From the NCBI RefSeq assembly GCF_011045095.1, contig NZ_JAALDL010000002.1:516307-580306 (forward strand): DNA of 64,000 bases, read 5' to 3'. Position numbers and translations under genes: made by a program. The DNA comes from Grimontia sedimenti. GTDB lineage: Bacteria; Pseudomonadota; Gammaproteobacteria; Enterobacterales; Vibrionaceae. Shown in pieces: positions 46,039 to 55,751 of this stretch (positions are counted from its first letter, which is position 1; each line of letters opens with the position of its first letter). The notes under the pieces were generated by a model that did not search any database, had not been told where the DNA came from, and saw only the letters and a program-made list of their open reading frames with translations.

Positions 46039-47405
46039 TGGAAACGGTACTGGCAAAAATTGTTGAAGACAAAAAAGAGTGGGTAGCAGCGCGTAAAGAG
46101 TCGCAACCACTAGAGAGTTTTATTAACGACGTGGTACCCAGCGATCGTAGCTTCTACCACGCGCTTTCTGGCAACCCAGCGAAGTTCATCCTCGAGTGCA
46201 AAAAAGCGTCACCGTCCAAAGGCCTGATTCGTGATGACTTTGATCTTAACTACATTGCAGGTGTTTACGGTAAACATGCCGCTGCGATTTCAGTGTTGAC
46301 TGATGAAAAGTACTTCCAGGGCAATTTTAGTTTTCTACCGATTGTTCGTTCGCAAGTACCTTGCCCAGTGCTTTGTAAAGACTTCATGGTTGATACCTAT
46401 CAAGTGTACCTTGCGCGCTATCATCAAGCCGATGCCATTCTGCTGATGCTATCTGTACTTAACGATGAAGAATACCGCACACTCGCAGCGGTCGCGCATG
46501 AGCTGAACCTCGGTGTGTTGACGGAAGTCAGTAACGAAGAAGAACTGGAGCGTGCGATTGCTCTCAATGCCAAAGTTGTTGGCATCAATAACCGCAACTT
46601 GCGTGACCTAAGCATCGACCTGAACCGTACCAAAGAACTGGCACCTCGCCTGCCTGATGATCGCATTGTAATTTCAGAGTCGGGTATTTATACCCACCAG
46701 CAAATTCGCGAATTGGCACCGTTTGCGAATGGCTTCCTGATTGGTAGCTCGCTGATGGCAGAAGCCGATGTCGAACAAGCGGTTCGCCGTGTGCTTTACG
46801 GTGACAATAAGGTGTGTGGTCTAACCCGCGCCGAAGACGCCAAAGCGGCTTACGAAGCATATGCCAACTATGGCGGCCTGATTTTCGTTGAAAAATCGCC
46901 ACGTTATGTCGACTTGGAAGCTGCGCGGAAAGTGATGGAAGGCGCGCCGCTGCAATACGTTGGCGTGTTCCAGAACCACGACCTGAACCATGTCGCTGAC
47001 ACCGCAAAAGCGCTGGATCTGGCAGCGGTTCAACTCCACGGCGCTGAAGACAGCGAATATGTGAAACAACTTCGTGCCGAATTGCCGAAAGGTACTCAGA
47101 TTTGGAAAGCGCATGGCGTAAGCGACACGGTTCCTCACATTGAGCCTCACGCTGATCGTAACCTTCTGGATAGCCGCGTCGGCAACCAAAGTGGCGGTAC
47201 AGGAACACAGTTCGACTGGTCTTTGGTGCCGGATGAACAAAAAGAAAGCCTGATGCTGGCCGGTGGACTGTCATCAGAGAACGCAAGAGAAGCTGCGCAA
47301 ATCGGCTGTGCGGGACTCGATTTTAACTCGGGCGTGGAAAGCGAACCGGGTATCAAAGATAAAGACAAATTGGACGCTGCATTTACGGCGCTGAGAGATT
47401 ACTAA
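46038..47405 (+). CDS. trpCF: TrpCF, fused indole-3-glycerol phosphate synthase / PRA isomerase
   Basis: 455 residues. The N-terminal half (1-255) is IGPS ([53 protein letters not shown]). The C-terminal half (256-455) is phosphoribosylanthranilate isomerase ([60 protein letters not shown]). The fusion is the enteric/Vibrio type and performs steps 3 and 4 of tryptophan synthesis. Confidence 0.95.
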   Translation: METVLAKIVEDKKEWVAARKESQPLESFINDVVPSDRSFYHALSGNPAKFILECKKASPSKGLIRDDFDLNYIAGVYGKHAAAISVLTDEKYFQGNFSFLPIVRSQVPCPVLCKDFMVDTYQVYLARYHQADAILLMLSVLNDEEYRTLAAVAHELNLGVLTEVSNEEELERAIALNAKVVGINNRNLRDLSIDLNRTKELAPRLPDDRIVISESGIYTHQQIRELAPFANGFLIGSSLMAEADVEQAVRRVLYGDNKVCGLTRAEDAKAAYEAYANYGGLIFVEKSPRYVDLEAARKVMEGAPLQYVGVFQNHDLNHVADTAKALDLAAVQLHGAEDSEYVKQLRAELPKGTQIWKAHGVSDTVPHIEPHADRNLLDSRVGNQSGGTGTQFDWSLVPDEQKESLMLAGGLSSENAREAAQIGCAGLDFNSGVESEPGIKDKDKLDAAFTALRDY

Positions 47406-47413
47406 GGACTGTT

Positions 47414-48604
47414 ATGACTAAGTTAAACGCCTATTTTGGAGAGTTTGGCGGACAGTATGTTCCTCAAATTCTGGTTCCAGCGTTAGACCAACTGGAGCAA
47501 GCGTTTATTGACGCACAGAACGATCCAGCTTTTCAGGAAGAGTTCATTTCTCTTCTGAAAGAGTATGCGGGTCGTCCTACTGCCCTCACCCTTTGCCGCA
47601 ACCTGACCAAAGGGACGAAAACCAAACTTTACCTGAAACGTGAAGATCTGCTCCACGGCGGTGCACACAAAACCAATCAGGTATTGGGTCAGGCGCTACT
47701 GGCTAAGCGTATGGGTAAAAAAGAAATCATTGCCGAAACCGGCGCTGGCCAACACGGTGTAGCAACGGCACTGGCTTGTGCCCTGCTGGATTTGAAATGC
47801 CGCGTGTACATGGGTGCAAAAGACGTTGAACGTCAAAGCCCGAACGTATTCCGCATGAAGCTGATGGGCGCAGAGGTCATCCCTGTTCATTCTGGTTCTT
47901 CAACGCTGAAAGATGCCTGTAACGAAGCGCTGCGTGACTGGTCTGCAAGTTACGAAGAAGCTCACTATTTGCTTGGTACCGCGGCGGGTCCTCACCCATT
48001 CCCGACGATTGTTCGCGAGTTCCAGAAGATGATTGGTGAAGAGACCAAGCAGCAAATTCTGGAAATCGAAGGCCGCCTGCCAGACAACGTCATCGCCTGT
48101 GTGGGTGGTGGTTCTAACGCTATTGGCATGTTCGCAGATTTCATCAAAGAAACCGATGTGGGTCTGATTGGCGTTGAGCCTGCTGGTCTGGGGCTGGACA
48201 CAGACCAACATGGTGCGCCGCTTAAACACGGTAAACTCGGCATCTTCTTTGGCATGAAAGCACCACTGATGCAGGATCCAAATGGTCAGGTCGAAGAGTC
48301 TTACTCTGTGTCTGCTGGTCTCGACTTCCCATCGGTTGGCCCTCAGCACGCGCACCTGAATTCCATCGGCCGCGCCGAATACGTTGCAATTACCGATGAC
48401 GAAGCTCTGGACGCCTTCCAGGAACTGGCTCGTCACGAAGGCATTATTCCAGCACTGGAATCTGCTCATGCTTTGGCGTATGCGCTGAAGATGGCAAAAG
48501 AAAACCCAGAAAAAGAGCAGCTGCTTGTAGTGAACCTGTCAGGCCGCGGTGACAAGGACATCTTTACTGTCCACGACATTTTGAAAGAAAAAGGAGTGAT
48601 GTAA
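47414..48604 (+). CDS. trpB: TrpB, tryptophan synthase beta subunit
   Basis: 396 residues. A PLP enzyme joining indole and serine: [22 protein letters not shown] (PLP-Lys), [28 protein letters not shown] (phosphate loop), and HARLxSIG-like [13 protein letters not shown]. Its last base overlaps the trpA start (TAATG), so subunits are made together. Confidence 0.96.
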   Translation: MTKLNAYFGEFGGQYVPQILVPALDQLEQAFIDAQNDPAFQEEFISLLKEYAGRPTALTLCRNLTKGTKTKLYLKREDLLHGGAHKTNQVLGQALLAKRMGKKEIIAETGAGQHGVATALACALLDLKCRVYMGAKDVERQSPNVFRMKLMGAEVIPVHSGSSTLKDACNEALRDWSASYEEAHYLLGTAAGPHPFPTIVREFQKMIGEETKQQILEIEGRLPDNVIACVGGGSNAIGMFADFIKETDVGLIGVEPAGLGLDTDQHGAPLKHGKLGIFFGMKAPLMQDPNGQVEESYSVSAGLDFPSVGPQHAHLNSIGRAEYVAITDDEALDAFQELARHEGIIPALESAHALAYALKMAKENPEKEQLLVVNLSGRGDKDIFTVHDILKEKGVM

Positions 48605-49425
48605 TGGCTGCTACCTTGTCTCACCGCTATGGAGCGATGTTCGAAAAGCTGGATGCTAAAGGTGAAGGCGCATTCGTTCCTTTTGTCACCATTGGCGATC
48701 CAAACCCAGAGCAATCACTGCGTATTATTGAAACGCTGATTGAAAATGGTGCCGACGCACTGGAGCTGGGTATTCCGTTCTCAGATCCATTGGCCGATGG
48801 CCCGACCATTCAGGGTGCCACCATTCGCGCATTGGAGTCTGGCACTACGCCAGATAACTGCTTCGGCATTCTGAAGGAAGTGCGTGAGCGTCACCCTGAT
48901 ATTCCAGTTGGCCTTCTGATGTACGCAAACCTGGTTTTCGCCAATGGTGTCGATAACTTCTATGCCAAGTGTGCAGAGGCCGGTGTGGATTCGGTACTGA
49001 TAGCTGATGTGCCAGCAGGCGAATCTGCCGAGTTCCGAGCGTCCGCTGCCAAGCATGGTGTTCACGCTATCTTTATCGCGCCACCAAACGCGAACGAAGA
49101 AACCCTGAAAACCATCTCTGAATTAGGCGGTGGCTACACGTACCTGCTTTCCCGTGCTGGTGTTACCGGTGCAGAAACCAAAGCCGGTAAGCCAATTGAG
49201 CACCTCCTCGCTCAACTGTCGGCATTCGATGCCCCCCGCCCTCTGCTGGGCTTTGGTATCTCTGAGCCAGCACAGGTGAAAGAAGCGATTACAGCAGGCG
49301 CAGCTGGCGCAATTTCAGGTTCAGCGGTTGTTAAGATCATCGAGCGCAATGTGGCTGATGAAGCAAACATGCTGAAGGAGCTTGGCGAGTTCGTTGCAAA
49401 CATGAAAGCGGCAACAACCAAGTAA
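48604..49425 (+). CDS. trpA: TrpA, tryptophan synthase alpha subunit
   Basis: 273 residues. A TIM barrel that splits indole-3-glycerol phosphate: [19 protein letters not shown], the catalytic Glu in [21 protein letters not shown], Asp in [11 protein letters not shown], and [12 protein letters not shown]. Last gene of the operon; a terminator follows at 49455. Confidence 0.96.
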   Translation: MAATLSHRYGAMFEKLDAKGEGAFVPFVTIGDPNPEQSLRIIETLIENGADALELGIPFSDPLADGPTIQGATIRALESGTTPDNCFGILKEVRERHPDIPVGLLMYANLVFANGVDNFYAKCAEAGVDSVLIADVPAGESAEFRASAAKHGVHAIFIAPPNANEETLKTISELGGGYTYLLSRAGVTGAETKAGKPIEHLLAQLSAFDAPRPLLGFGISEPAQVKEAITAGAAGAISGSAVVKIIERNVADEANMLKELGEFVANMKAATTK

Positions 49426-49454
49426 GCAGAAGTCGTCCCAAATCTCCGATGTTT

Positions 49455-49480
49455 AAGGCCATCATCCGATGGCCTTTTCT
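49455..49480 (+). terminator. trp operon terminator
   Basis: AAGGCCATC / GATGGCCTT stem with a 4-base loop, then TTTCTTTTC, 30 bases after trpA. Confidence 0.85.
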
Positions 49481-49579
49481 TTTCTCTATCGCCTTTACGT
49501 TTTAACTGCCAGAAGTTTTCGGTAAACTTTGGGTCTTATTGAGCATGCCTAAAGCTCTGCCACAAGGATCACTCTCTGA

Positions 49580-50125
49580 ATGAAACAGCTTCTCGACTTT
49601 ATTCCGCTCATTATCTTCTTCGCGCTTTACAAGATGTACGATATCTACACGGCAACGGGAGCGCTGATTGTCGCGACAATCATTCAAGTCGCCGTTACAT
49701 GGGTGCTCTACAAAAAAGTCGAGAAGATGCAGATAGTCACAGCGGTATTGGTGGCTGTTTTCGGCGGCATGACGCTGTTTTTCCAAGATGACAATTTCAT
49801 CAAATGGAAAGTAACGATCGTTTACACCCTGTTTGCCATTGGGTTGACGATATCTCAGGTTCTGGGTAAACCACTTATCAAAGGCATGCTTGGCAAAGAA
49901 ATTACCCTGCCAGACAATGTGTGGCGAAACATCAACTCAGCCTGGGTTGGTTTTTTCGCAGCGTTGGCGGTGCTCAACGTTTATGTCGCCTATCAGATGC
50001 CACTGGATGTTTGGGTAAATTTCAAAGTGTTCGGTTTGTTAGCACTGACGTTGGCATTTACCATGGTAAGCGGTGTTTACATCTACAAGCACATGCCAAA
50101 AGAAACCGATTCAGAAGAACAATAA
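49580..50125 (+). CDS. yciB: YciB (IspZ-family) inner-membrane septation protein
   Basis: 181 residues with five hydrophobic segments: [77 protein letters not shown] and a last segment near 150-170. The family affects envelope integrity and septation; its chemistry is unknown. The yciB-yciA-yciI neighbourhood after trpA is conserved in related bacteria. Confidence 0.93.
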   Translation: MKQLLDFIPLIIFFALYKMYDIYTATGALIVATIIQVAVTWVLYKKVEKMQIVTAVLVAVFGGMTLFFQDDNFIKWKVTIVYTLFAIGLTISQVLGKPLIKGMLGKEITLPDNVWRNINSAWVGFFAALAVLNVYVAYQMPLDVWVNFKVFGLLALTLAFTMVSGVYIYKHMPKETDSEEQ

Positions 50126-50195
50126 CTCGCACTTAAAACACTCTTAGGGTGATTAGGCTCACCCTTTTTCAATTTCATTTCCCGGAAGTCGTATC

Positions 50196-50594
50196 ATGTC
50201 GGAAACGAATAATTGCCCTCGCGGTCAACTGTTACTGCGAACGCTTGCTATGCCCGCTGACACCAATGCTAATGGTGATATTTTTGGCGGTTGGATTATG
50301 TCCCAGCTTGATTTAGCTGGTGCCATTTTGGCGAAAGAGATTTCCCACGGTCGGGTGGTCACTGTGTCTGTTCAGGAAATTGTCTTTAAAACTCCTGTTT
50401 CAGTGGGTGATGTGGTTTGCTGCTATGGAGAATGCACCCGCATTGGTCGCACTTCTATGAGTGTGAGTTTAGAAGTCTGGGTGAAACCTGTCGCAACAGA
50501 TGGTATCGGCACACGACGTAAAGTCTGTGAGGCAACGTTTAATTATGTTGCTATTGATGGCGATGGACGCCCAAGACCGATAAATAAGTCATAA
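50196..50594 (+). CDS. yciA: YciA, acyl-CoA thioesterase (hot-dog fold)
   Basis: 132 residues, including LLLRTLAMPADTNANGDIFGGWIMSQLDLAGAILA with the conserved N-x-x-G-D-I-F-G-G-W catalytic-region motif, and GRVVTVSVQEIVFKTPVSVGDVVCCY. It hydrolyses acyl-CoAs, broadly in the family. ATG 50196 follows CCGGAAG. Confidence 0.93.
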   Translation: MSETNNCPRGQLLLRTLAMPADTNANGDIFGGWIMSQLDLAGAILAKEISHGRVVTVSVQEIVFKTPVSVGDVVCCYGECTRIGRTSMSVSLEVWVKPVATDGIGTRRKVCEATFNYVAIDGDGRPRPINKS

Positions 50595-50681
50595 ATCAGA
50601 AAAACTTGCCTGCGCGATAAAGTAGCCTTGCATACAATAGGCCGAAGACCTTAGGTGAGAAAAACTCGGAGAGAAGCACGG

Positions 50682-50984
50682 ATGTGGTACGTTATTTTTT
50701 CACAAGATGTTGAAAACAGTTTGCCGTTAAGAATGCAAGTGAGGGAACAACACCTCGCCCGTTTACGTGATCTGGAAGCGCAAGACCGTCTTCTGGTGGC
50801 AGGCCCAAACCCAGCGGTTGATAGCGAAGACCCAGGTGAAGCAGGTTTTACAGGCTCTACTGTGATTGCAAAGTTTGACAGCCTGGAAGACGCAAAAGCT
50901 TGGGCAGACGCTGACCCATATATCGAAGCTGGCGTTTACAAAGATGTCATCGTGAAACCATTTAAAAAAGTGCTGCCGGCGTAA
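50682..50984 (+). CDS. yciI: YciI-family protein
   Basis: 100 residues, beginning [28 protein letters not shown] with a conserved His. YciI proteins have a ferredoxin-like fold and may be small enzymes; Haemophilus YciI has a His-Asp pair in the active site (the Asp of [12 protein letters not shown] here). Function unproven. Start ATG 50682, after GGAGAGAAGC. Confidence 0.9.
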   Translation: MWYVIFSQDVENSLPLRMQVREQHLARLRDLEAQDRLLVAGPNPAVDSEDPGEAGFTGSTVIAKFDSLEDAKAWADADPYIEAGVYKDVIVKPFKKVLPA

Positions 50985-51019
50985 CATTCGCCGACAGTTC
51001 AAACGCACAGGAATGTTCA

Positions 51020-51421
51020 ATGCGAAAGACTCTAAAAACAGGACGTATTGCGCTGATTAGCGCTGCAGCGCTGGTTCTCTCGGCCTGTTCAAGCACGTCA
51101 GATCTCGAGATTGCGGAATCCTTTGCTGCGCAACGTGCAGATATGCTCAGCAAACTCGTCCCTATTCAGTTGAATGGCTACAACCTTGTCCGTGCTAAAT
51201 CTAACAGCACTGAAATTGAACTGACTCTTCTGTATTCAGGCAGTGGAGACGTGGCACCAGCTGCATTAGCTGAAGGTTTGGAGAAAACCTATTGTACGGA
51301 TAACGAAATCTATTCGCTGATGGAAAAAGGCGTGCACTACAAACTGCTTTTCCGCGATGCACGGGGACGCCCTGTTCTGGAGCGAACCATTCGCAGTGAA
51401 GATTGCGAAAAACACCAATGA
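51020..51421 (+). CDS. AspS-like type II secretion pilotin lipoprotein
   Basis: 133 residues. A lipoprotein signal with lipobox LSAC (Cys near residue 23, then SSTSDLEI) attaches it to the outer membrane. The body resembles the AspS/GspS2 (YghG) family: FAAQRADMLSKLVPIQLNGYNLVRAKS, LTLLYSG, and a pair of Cys (YCTDNEI, EDCEKHQ) expected to form the family disulphide. AspS pilots the GspD/EpsD secretin in Vibrio. The T2SS operon itself is not in this window, as is usual for aspS. Confidence 0.82.
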   Translation: MRKTLKTGRIALISAAALVLSACSSTSDLEIAESFAAQRADMLSKLVPIQLNGYNLVRAKSNSTEIELTLLYSGSGDVAPAALAEGLEKTYCTDNEIYSLMEKGVHYKLLFRDARGRPVLERTIRSEDCEKHQ

Positions 51422-51424
51422 AAC

Positions 51425-51458
51425 AACAAAGCCCGCAAAAGCGGGCTTTGTTATTTTT
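51425..51458. terminator. Bidirectional terminator after aspS
   Basis: AACAAAGCCCGC / GCGGGCTTTGTT, a perfect 12-bp stem with an AAAA loop, followed by ATTTTT on the plus strand. It also overlaps the 3' end of the minus-strand gene ending at 51451. Confidence 0.9.
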
Positions 51459-51959
51459 GTAGCTCGAAACCCAGAATGAAAGACATCACTTTCTCTCTTG
51501 GCATTTCACAGGGCTTCAACGACCAGATATCATCAACAAGATACAAATTCCCGCTGATAAAATCAGATCCCGCCAGAGACTCTGCGTAAACTTTTACCGC
51601 ATGTCCGTTGCTGTAGCGCTTCAGTGAAAGTCCCCAACGCTCATCTTTGTACCGAACGTCATAATGACCAGAATCTAGGGTCTGTTGACCTTTGGTGATG
51701 ATTTTTGCAGCAGTTTGTGGCGACTTTATACAAGGCAGAGGCTTCGATGTGTAAGAAGCCGATAACGCAGGAGAAAGTCGCCACAAACGCTGCCCGAAGG
51801 GTTCTGCCCCTAAGCGTTTTATGCTTTGTTGAGGTGTATTTGCTTAGAATGACTAGGCGACACACACCTCGCCGCGCCTAAAACGCTTAGGGTCAGAACA
51901 AAATTTAACCACCAAAGGTCAACAGACCCTGGTGTTTCTATCCGTTGAAATGCATCCAT
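51451..51959 (-). pseudogene. Small unknown gene interrupted by a 254-bp MITE-like element
   Basis: Two coding pieces flank the element 51677-51930. The 5' piece (51959-51931) reads MDAFQRIETP; the 3' piece (51676-51451) reads DSGHYDVRYKDERWGLSLKR ... DDIWSLKPCEMPREKVMSFILGFELQK. Removing exactly 254 bases rejoins them in frame as an 84-residue protein. With the element present, the 5' reading frame runs into a stop inside it. A frame that stays open from inside the element to 51451 (from 51786) begins with element sequence and is unlikely to be native. No known domain is recognised. It follows the methyltransferase gene by 17 bases, same strand. Confidence 0.75.
51677..51930. mobile_element. 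MITE-like element, 254 bp
   Basis: Terminal inverted repeats of 21 bases: AGGGTCTGTTGACCTTTGG at 51677 and its exact complement ending at 51930. The interior is rich in inverted repeats, for example AAGCGTTTTATGC at 51815-51827 against CCTAAAACGCTTAGG, and has no transposase. This is the form of a non-autonomous miniature element mobilised by a DDE transposase elsewhere. No clear target duplication is seen at the flanks. Confidence 0.82.
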
Positions 51960-51976
51960 AAAGCTTCGAACCTAAA

Positions 51977-52924
51977 TTAAGCCCTATGTTTAAAATGCAT
52001 CACTTTCAGCGCACTGTCAGTATCAATATCTTCAAATTCCGGTGGATTGGTAAGGCGTGAGACAAAAGTAAACTCAGGAGCCAACTCAGCCATTTGATCT
52101 GTCAGGAATTCTGGTTTCACGTCTGGCGCATTCACACAAGCCAGCACATCACCACCATCAGCGACCAACTCCGGTAAACGTCTTAGGATCTTGGCGTAAT
52201 CTTTGGTCAGTACGAAGCTGCCTTTCTGGAATGAAGGCGGGTCGATTATCACCAGATCGTAAGGGCCAAACTTCTTCACCTTGCCCCATGACTTGAAAAG
52301 CTCGTGACCAAGGAAACTTACTTTGCTCAAGTCGTGCTGATTCAGGTGATGGTTTTCTCGGCCTCGTGAGAGTGAAGATTTCGCCATATCCAGATTCACC
52401 ACTTTTTCTGCGCCACCTTCAATAGCCGCTACAGAGAAACCACAGGTGTACGCAAACAAGTTCAATACGCGTTTGCCAGCTGCATTTTCTTGCACCCATT
52501 GACGACCAAGGCGCATATCCAGAAACAGACCGTTATTCTGGCGCTTACCCAAGTCCAACTTGTAGTTAAGGCCATTCTCAACCACTTCAATCTGGTTTGG
52601 CATTTCGCCCACAATGGTTTCGGTTTCTGAGCCTTCACGGTCACGATGCTGAAGAATGACCGTCGTACCTTGGCATTTCGTCCACACATCACTTGCTACC
52701 AAAGCGCTTATGCCTTCTTGCAACGCTGCATAGAATTCACTATCTGATTCTTTGAATATCGCAATCTGAAGCACGCCTTTACCCAGCCAATCGGCGGTTA
52801 GCTGTTCTAAACCTTCGTAGCAACGCCCACGTCCATGGAAAACACGGCGTACCTCTTGGTTACACTCAGCAAGGCGAGCGATAAGCACTTCAAAAAATGT
52901 AGGCAGCGCGGCGGCATTCATCAT
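51977..52924 (-). CDS. Class I SAM-dependent (rRNA) methyltransferase, RlmI/RlmK-like
   Basis: 315 residues. The RlmI-type core has VLNLFAYTCGFSVAAIEGGAEKVVNLDMAKSSL (SAM-binding), then the catalytic YDLVIIDPPSFQKGSF (NPPY/DPPSF type), and CVNAPDVKPEFL. The N-terminal half is short, and the PUA domain of RlmI is absent. It probably methylates 23S rRNA cytosine or guanine; the exact base is not deducible. Overlaps the small upstream gene by four bases. Confidence 0.85.
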   Translation of the reverse strand: MMNAAALPTFFEVLIARLAECNQEVRRVFHGRGRCYEGLEQLTADWLGKGVLQIAIFKESDSEFYAALQEGISALVASDVWTKCQGTTVILQHRDREGSETETIVGEMPNQIEVVENGLNYKLDLGKRQNNGLFLDMRLGRQWVQENAAGKRVLNLFAYTCGFSVAAIEGGAEKVVNLDMAKSSLSRGRENHHLNQHDLSKVSFLGHELFKSWGKVKKFGPYDLVIIDPPSFQKGSFVLTKDYAKILRRLPELVADGGDVLACVNAPDVKPEFLTDQMAELAPEFTFVSRLTNPPEFEDIDTDSALKVMHFKHRA

Positions 52925-53142
52925 TCAATCGTATCCTCTGCGTTTTCGGTAAAGACATTCTGTTCGACAATCTGACTGCTCAACTGCAAGTTATAAAATT
53001 CACAGTTGCGGCGGTTACACCCGCGCGCTTTTTTCTTTCTCAGTTGGCGACGAAAGTTCGCCAAGCTCCAATAACGACTCGAAGAGCCTGACTTTCTAAG
53101 CGTGCGTGTTTTCTTTTGTTTAAGTGCCATTTTCGACTCCAT
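52921..53142 (-). CDS. Small basic protein of unknown function
   Basis: 73 residues, Lys/Arg-rich over the first 50 (ALKQKKTRTLRKSG, FRRQLRKKKARGCNRRNCEFYNLQL), with two Cys five residues apart, then an acidic tail. It is unrecognised; nucleic acid or ribosome binding is plausible by charge. ATG 53142 is preceded by AAGG; a second in-frame ATG at 53130 is also possible. Stop overlaps the methyltransferase start (ATGA), and the pseudouridine synthase gene ends 26 bases upstream, so all three probably share a transcript for RNA modification. Confidence 0.72.
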   Translation of the reverse strand: MESKMALKQKKTRTLRKSGSSSRYWSLANFRRQLRKKKARGCNRRNCEFYNLQLSSQIVEQNVFTENAEDTIE

Positions 53143-53168
53143 ACTTCCATCCTTGGAGTACTTAATTG

Positions 53169-53840
53169 CTATTTTTGGTGCGGTAGCTTCGGCCAGTTTA
53201 ACGCGTCCGGTGTTTGCCATTCTTCTGGCAGTTCAGGCCATTCGTTACCAATGCTTGGCTTTTGTTGGAATGAAAATGCCTCGCCACCGTGATTGAACCT
53301 AAGGGCAAACGCATGAAGGTATCCCCTGTCTGCCCCCGCCCCGCTGTAGGTTTCATCACCCATAATTGACGACCCAACACTTTTTAGCGCCACCCGGATC
53401 TGGTGAGTTTTTCCTGTGTAAGGCTTGCAGAGAAATAAGCGTTTACCTTCACCACCAGACGTGGAAAAGAACTGAGTAACAGCAGGATTGGTTTTGGTAG
53501 ATAGAAGCTTCCACATTGAGCGGCGACTTTTGGTCATATCACCAATAATGGTGCCCTGCTTTTTATTAGGCTTCTTTGCAGACAGAGCCAGATAAAACTT
53601 CTTCACAGTTTTGTCGGCAAACATGGATGAAAGCTCAGATGCCGCTTGTTGATGACGTCCTAATAGAAGCAATCCAGAGGTCATTTTGTCCAGTCGATGG
53701 ATCAGGTAGAGTTTTTCGTCGCCCGTTTGCTTCGCCACTTCACTCAAAAGAGGCTGATCATTATCGTCTTTGTGAACACTAATGCCGGGATGTTTATCGA
53801 TAACCAGAAAGTCATCATTCTGAAAAACCAGACTAAACAT
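53169..53840 (-). CDS. RluA-family pseudouridine synthase
   Basis: 223 residues. The catalytic Asp motif is LIHRLDKMTSGLLLLGR, and family marks are DKTVKKFYLALS, GKTHQIRVALKSVG and GYLHAFALRF. It is the short RluA type with no S4 domain (YqcB/TruC-like size). It isomerises uridine in rRNA or tRNA; the target is unknown. Confidence 0.88.
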   Translation of the reverse strand: MFSLVFQNDDFLVIDKHPGISVHKDDNDQPLLSEVAKQTGDEKLYLIHRLDKMTSGLLLLGRHQQAASELSSMFADKTVKKFYLALSAKKPNKKQGTIIGDMTKSRRSMWKLLSTKTNPAVTQFFSTSGGEGKRLFLCKPYTGKTHQIRVALKSVGSSIMGDETYSGAGADRGYLHAFALRFNHGGEAFSFQQKPSIGNEWPELPEEWQTPDALNWPKLPHQK

Positions 53841-53918
53841 GGGTAAACCTGTCGCTGCAGAAAAATAAGCGCAGAGTGTAAACCCTATCGCCCCAAATTT
53901 CTCTAATCAGAAAAGAAA

Positions 53919-53940
53919 ATCCCCGGTATTTACCGGGGAT
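53919..53940 (-). terminator. Terminator of the sodium symporter gene
   Basis: ATCCCCGGTA / TACCGGGGAT, a perfect 10-bp stem with a 2-base loop; on the minus strand it is followed by TTTCTTTTCT. It sits 29 bases after the stop at 53969. Confidence 0.82.
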
Positions 53941-53968
53941 ACGAGGTTGAGTTTGCGCTTGATGAGGA

Positions 53969-55315
53969 TTACTTAAACAAGGGCCATAGGAAAACCAACG
54001 CCATCAGGATTGGACACACTACACGAACGTAGGTTGGCCACACTTTCCAGAACAGACTCTCCGAAATTTCTGGGTTACCTTGACGCAACTCTTCCAGTAC
54101 CTGGTTACGCTTCCAAATCCAACCCGCAATCAGCGCCATGATAAGCCCCAGAATTGGCTGCATATACTCTGTGGTAATGCTGATCACCAGACCAAACAGT
54201 GAACCAAAGTTAAAGATGATAACGGTTGAGAACAGCGCAATTGCACCGCCAATCCACCACACAACTGTCTTACGATCTTTATTCAGTTCTTCAGAAGCAC
54301 AAGACACTGGCACTTCAAGCATAGAAATTGATGAGGTCAGGGCTGCGATAACCATCAGCGCAAAGAAGGCCACACCAACAATCAGACCTGCGCTGCCCAT
54401 GGTGTCAAACATCGCTGGCAACACACTGAATACCAGCGTATCACCATCTAAGAGGCCACCGGCTTCGTTGTAAATCTGCACACCGTTGTGTTGAGCCGCA
54501 AACATTGCAGGGAGGATCAGAAGGCCCGCAACAAAGGCAACACCCGTATCTAACAAAGCAACCTGCGCCGCTGTTTTAGGCAGATCCGCATCTTTGCGAA
54601 GGTATGAGCCGTAGACCATCATAGTGCACACACCGATAGACAGAGAGAAGAATGCCTGCCCCATCGCACTGACCATCAGATCAGGAGAGAAGTGCGAAGT
54701 ATCCGGAACCAGATACATCTTCAGGCCATCAACAGCACCCGGTTGGAAAAGGGTGTAAATCACCATCAAGATGAACAGCACAAACAGCACTGGCATTAAA
54801 CGGCTTGACCATTTTTCAATACCATCTGCAACACCATTACGAACCACTAGAATCGTCAACACCATGAACAGCAGCATCAATACCAGATTGCGTTCAATGC
54901 TGAAGCCTTCCAGCCAAGCCGCAGCCGCGTCCATGCCCACCGCGCTCAGCAACGGGCCCACGAGAAAGCCAAAGAACCAACCGGCCACGATGGCATAGAA
55001 GCTGAGAATGCCACTCACGCCTAACATACCGGCGATACCCACCGCAGAGCCAAGCGCTTTTTGTTTTGGTGCAACAGAAATCAGGGAACGAATAGGGTTA
55101 GATGCACCGTAACGACCAATGGTCAGCTCCGCCACTAACAGTGGGTAAGCTAGAATAAATACCATTGCGAGGTAGGTCAGTAAAAAGACGGCACCACCAT
55201 TGCTAGCCGCTTGCGTAGGGAAACCCCAAATGTTGCCAAGGCCCACCGCAGAACCTGCGGCGGCAAGAATAAACCCTAACCGGGAAGAAAATTGGGCTCT
55301 ATTACCGCTTGCCAT
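53969..55315 (-). CDS. Sodium:neurotransmitter symporter family (SNF) transporter
   Basis: 448 residues with 11-12 membrane segments. The SNF start FSSRLGFILAAAGSAVGLGNIWGFPT holds the Na1/Na2 and substrate-binding unwound helix, and FFALMVIAALTSSISMLE is the later conserved Na site. Bacterial relatives (LeuT, MhsT, TnaT) import amino acids with Na+, but the amino acid is not deducible. ATG 55315 is preferred, with GAGAG seven bases upstream; an in-frame GTG lies six bases earlier. Confidence 0.9.
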   Translation of the reverse strand: MASGNRAQFSSRLGFILAAAGSAVGLGNIWGFPTQAASNGGAVFLLTYLAMVFILAYPLLVAELTIGRYGASNPIRSLISVAPKQKALGSAVGIAGMLGVSGILSFYAIVAGWFFGFLVGPLLSAVGMDAAAAWLEGFSIERNLVLMLLFMVLTILVVRNGVADGIEKWSSRLMPVLFVLFILMVIYTLFQPGAVDGLKMYLVPDTSHFSPDLMVSAMGQAFFSLSIGVCTMMVYGSYLRKDADLPKTAAQVALLDTGVAFVAGLLILPAMFAAQHNGVQIYNEAGGLLDGDTLVFSVLPAMFDTMGSAGLIVGVAFFALMVIAALTSSISMLEVPVSCASEELNKDRKTVVWWIGGAIALFSTVIIFNFGSLFGLVISITTEYMQPILGLIMALIAGWIWKRNQVLEELRQGNPEISESLFWKVWPTYVRVVCPILMALVFLWPLFK

Positions 55316-55751
55316 AATCACTCTCTAAAAATTTTTAATAATGTTGTTATACCCAATTCGTCCCTGACAGCCGCATTCAGCGAGAGTTAACTGGGTGATT
55401 CTTTTCCTGGTAATGTTCAACCTTCCTTGGGGGCGAACGCCAAGCTGTAAACTTATCATTACAGAATTCAAAGCTCCTGTTTGATGTACAGGCATGGCAA
55501 GTAAACCAGTTAGAGAATAAAATTTGAAGCGATCGCGCTATATTTTTCGATCAGCCAACATAATTCCCCATTCTCGCCCTCCTTCTGATTACTTTATAAA
55601 CACTTAGTGACAAAGATTTATTAACAATTGTCTGTTGAGTTGGAAAATACTTCCCGTCTGCCTCGCGATTGGGAATATGCATAGCTAAATACAGTGCATA
55701 CTGTTTCTTAACAGCCTATATTGGGGATGTTTTGGGTCTAAGTGGATTGAA
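55316..55751. other. Intergenic region between divergent symporter and cls genes
   Basis: About 435 bases, non-coding as far as visible. It should carry both promoters; no clear operator was identified. A direct repeat TGCATA...TGCATA sits at about 55677-55705, of uncertain value. Confidence 0.45.

Noticed and set aside
46585-47286. 233-codon minus-strand frame inside trpCF
   Set aside because: Antisense shadow of a well-conserved gene, without family features or a ribosome site.
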